From Prochlorococcaceae cyanobacterium jk18x1bzbins.87 (lineage in GTDB: Bacteria > Cyanobacteriota > Cyanobacteriia > PCC-6307 > Cyanobiaceae): DNA of 35,730 nucleotides. The position numbers and the translations under genes are program-made. Under the pieces are notes generated by a model that ran no database searches, was not told the DNA's origin, and worked only from the letters and a program-made list of their open reading frames with translations. Every line of letters starts with the position of its first letter. Position 1 is the first letter of the stretch. Where the stretch lies: assembly GCA_022826535.1 (NCBI GenBank), contig JAJDUS010000115.1:1-35730 (forward strand), written 5' to 3'. Shown here piece by piece: positions 34,793 to 35,730 of this stretch.

Positions 34793-34824
34793 AGGAACGC
34801 AGGAACGCAGGAACGCAGGAACGC
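34793..34824 (+). repeat. Four tandem AGGAACGC octamers
   Basis: Four exact 8-bp copies without interruption, lying between the extended -10 and the first possible in-frame start (TTG 34831). The unit length is not a multiple of three, and no frame through it contains a stop codon, so changes in copy number shift frame without ending translation. Confidence 0.95.
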
Positions 34825-34830
34825 CCCCCA

Positions 34831-35730
34831 TTGCGTCTGGATGGGTCCGTCTCCTTCAATGGACTTCAGTGGGGAAGAAGCCGTCTGTGGCGGGGCCTTG
34901 GCGCCGGTCTGCTTTCTCTGCCTTTGCTGGCGATCTTCGGGACTGTGGCGCAGGCGCAGGTGGAGTGCAGCAACCCCAATCCGGACGGTTCCTACGCCGT
35001 TCCCGAAGGGTGGGAGCTGATCCCTGCGGGCGTGAGCCCTGGCAGCAAGTTCCGGCTGCTGTTTGCCACCTCGTCGACGCGCCAGCCAAGCTCCAGTGAC
35101 ATTGCCGTCTATAACACCTTTGTACAGGACCGGGCCAAGGCGGGCCACGCCGCCATCAGCGACAGTTGCGCTAGCCTGTTCAAGGTAGTGGGCTCCACCA
35201 GCGGAGTGGATGCCCGGGTCAACACCGACACCGAAGCAGACGACACAGATGCAGCGATCTACTGGCTGAACGGGGTCAAGGTGGCCGATGACTATGCCGA
35301 CTTCTACGACGGAAGCTGGGACAACACCGACAGCAGTGGTAAACCCCACAAGAACGAATATGGGCTAACAAGGAACGTTTGGAACCGAAATTTTGTGTTT
35401 ACGGGAAGCTACAACGACGGTACCAAAGCCATAAGTGGCGGTAGGCCAGCATATTTAGGTTCAAGACCTTTTGTCGTAATAACCTCTTTAGATAACCGAT
35501 CCCCCTTGAATAATAGGAACGAAGCCGACAGTTGGACTGTACTCGGCCGTTACTACGGCCTGTCGCCGGTGTTCACTGTCGGGAGCGTCATCACGATTTC
35601 TGCGGATGCGCCGCGGGTAACGGAGGGTGAGTCTGTGTCTTTCACGGTGAGAGCGGAGCCGGTTCCGTTGCAGGACATTAAGGTGAGGTTGGCTGTGAGA
35701 GACAGCGGTGACTTTGCGAGGCGTGGCCAG
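34831..35730 (+). CDS. Calx-beta surface protein, paralogue of the left-hand gene (3' end outside window)
   Basis: An open frame from TTG 34831 to the window edge. A signal peptide is clear (RLWRGLGAGLLSLPLLAIFGTVAQAQ, cleavage near 34960). The N-terminal domain matches the left-hand protein (YNTFVQDRAKAGHAAISDSC, LFKVVGSTS, IYWLNGVKVADDYADFYDGSWD, ending YYGLSPVFTVG at about 35545-35580). A Calx-beta domain begins (ADAPRVTEGESVSFTVRAEP) and is cut by the edge. The stretch 35340-35540 is AT-richer and has no counterpart in sequence on the left. TTG 34831 has an AGGA 10 nt upstream but is the only start in frame. The conserved ATG 34674 is out of frame with four octamers, so the gene may be off, or expressed at a low level, in this state. 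Confidence 0.78.
   Translation, partial: MRLDGSVSFNGLQWGRSRLWRGLGAGLLSLPLLAIFGTVAQAQVECSNPNPDGSYAVPEGWELIPAGVSPGSKFRLLFATSSTRQPSSSDIAVYNTFVQDRAKAGHAAISDSCASLFKVVGSTSGVDARVNTDTEADDTDAAIYWLNGVKVADDYADFYDGSWDNTDSSGKPHKNEYGLTRNVWNRNFVFTGSYNDGTKAISGGRPAYLGSRPFVVITSLDNRSPLNNRNEADSWTVLGRYYGLSPVFTVGSVITISADAPRVTEGESVSFTVRAEPVPLQDIKVRLAVRDSGDFARRGQ

Larger units (their letters stand above)
34600..34830 (+). other. 5' module shared with the left-hand surface-protein gene, including a conserved ATG leader
   Basis: About 75 bp before ATG 34674 match the 75 bp before ATG 2688 on the other strand (TGCCNTGCTGTGG, then GAGGCGGAG and TGAATCATGG). The leader codons also match: M-V-K-A-S-K-A-R-G here and M-A-K-D-S-K-A-K-G there. 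ATG 34674 has GGAGGG 7 nt upstream. The leader frame runs through the octamer tract and stops at 35099, out of frame with the surface protein. A CAACCCT/AGGGTTG 7-bp inverted repeat overlaps the Shine-Dalgarno. Confidence 0.65.

Noticed and set aside
35340-35545. Diversity-generating retroelement variable region as a firm call
   Set aside because: No reverse transcriptase or template repeat is visible here, so the segment is reported only as a question.
1-35730. tRNA, rRNA or CRISPR array
   Set aside because: I looked for T-loop-like and regularly spaced repeat patterns and found none; the tandem repeat at 34793 has 8-bp units with no spacers.

Overview
The window is chromosomal DNA from a cyanobacterium of the marine Synechococcus/Cyanobium type. 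The evidence is photosystem II genes (psbI, psbN, psbH), ntcA, the ferredoxin-thioredoxin reductase variable chain (ftrV), an ictB-like gene and many families confined to cyanobacteria (DUF3285, DUF3177, DUF3769, DUF3146, DUF3084, a DUF7734-like protein). Base composition is GC-rich (about 60% by eye), with many GTG and TTG starts. Large Calx-beta surface proteins, decayed IS5-family copies and a GH38 alpha-mannosidase would fit a host-associated lineage such as the sponge symbiont 'Candidatus Synechococcus spongiarum'. That assignment is inference.

Layout. 1-2688 (-): a large secreted Calx-beta/Ig-like repeat protein cut by the left edge, with a 14-base G/C homopolymer just upstream. 3048-4298 (-): gshB and grxC. 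4398-10854 (+): prfB (with +1 frameshift), a DUF3285 protein, ybeY, dgkA, trpG/pabA, a degenerate metallo-beta-lactamase-fold protein, an Hsp70-like protein with a membrane-anchored partner, and ftrV. 10868-11422 (-): pyrR. 11576-13622 (+): gpmI and secG. 13661-14603 (-): two cyanobacterial unknowns. 14675-20105 (+): FIST-domain protein, trmB, ictB-like, leuC, leuD. 20106-22623 (-): LptD-like DUF3769 protein and psbI. 22759-25620 (+): GH38 alpha-mannosidase. 25617-27429: psbN (-), then psbH, tatA, pth and DUF3146 (+). 27419-29843 (-): YqgF-like nuclease, DUF3084 protein, ntcA. 30146-31386 (+): CobO-like protein and dcd. 31413-33101 (-): a TIGR03943/DUF318 permease pair. 33162-34446: two head-to-tail decayed IS5-family transposase copies. 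34600-35730 (+): a second Calx-beta surface protein cut by the right edge.

Most of the window is conserved housekeeping: glutathione and redox (gshB, grxC, ftrV), translation (prfB, pth, trmB, ybeY), leucine synthesis (leuCD), nucleotide metabolism (pyrR, dcd), nitrogen control (ntcA), protein export (secG, tatA) and photosystem II.

The most unusual signal is at the two ends. The two surface-protein genes are paralogues: their N-terminal domains match, and so do about 75 bp upstream of a shared ATG plus an extended -10 promoter inside the leader. Each carries a different slippage-prone simple repeat: a 14-bp homopolymer at the left locus, where the right locus has only four Cs at the matching position, and four tandem AGGAACGC octamers at the right locus. 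With four octamers the conserved upstream ATG is out of frame with the surface-protein frame; two or five copies would join them. This looks like a phase-variable family of surface proteins, which is a hypothesis drawn from sequence only.
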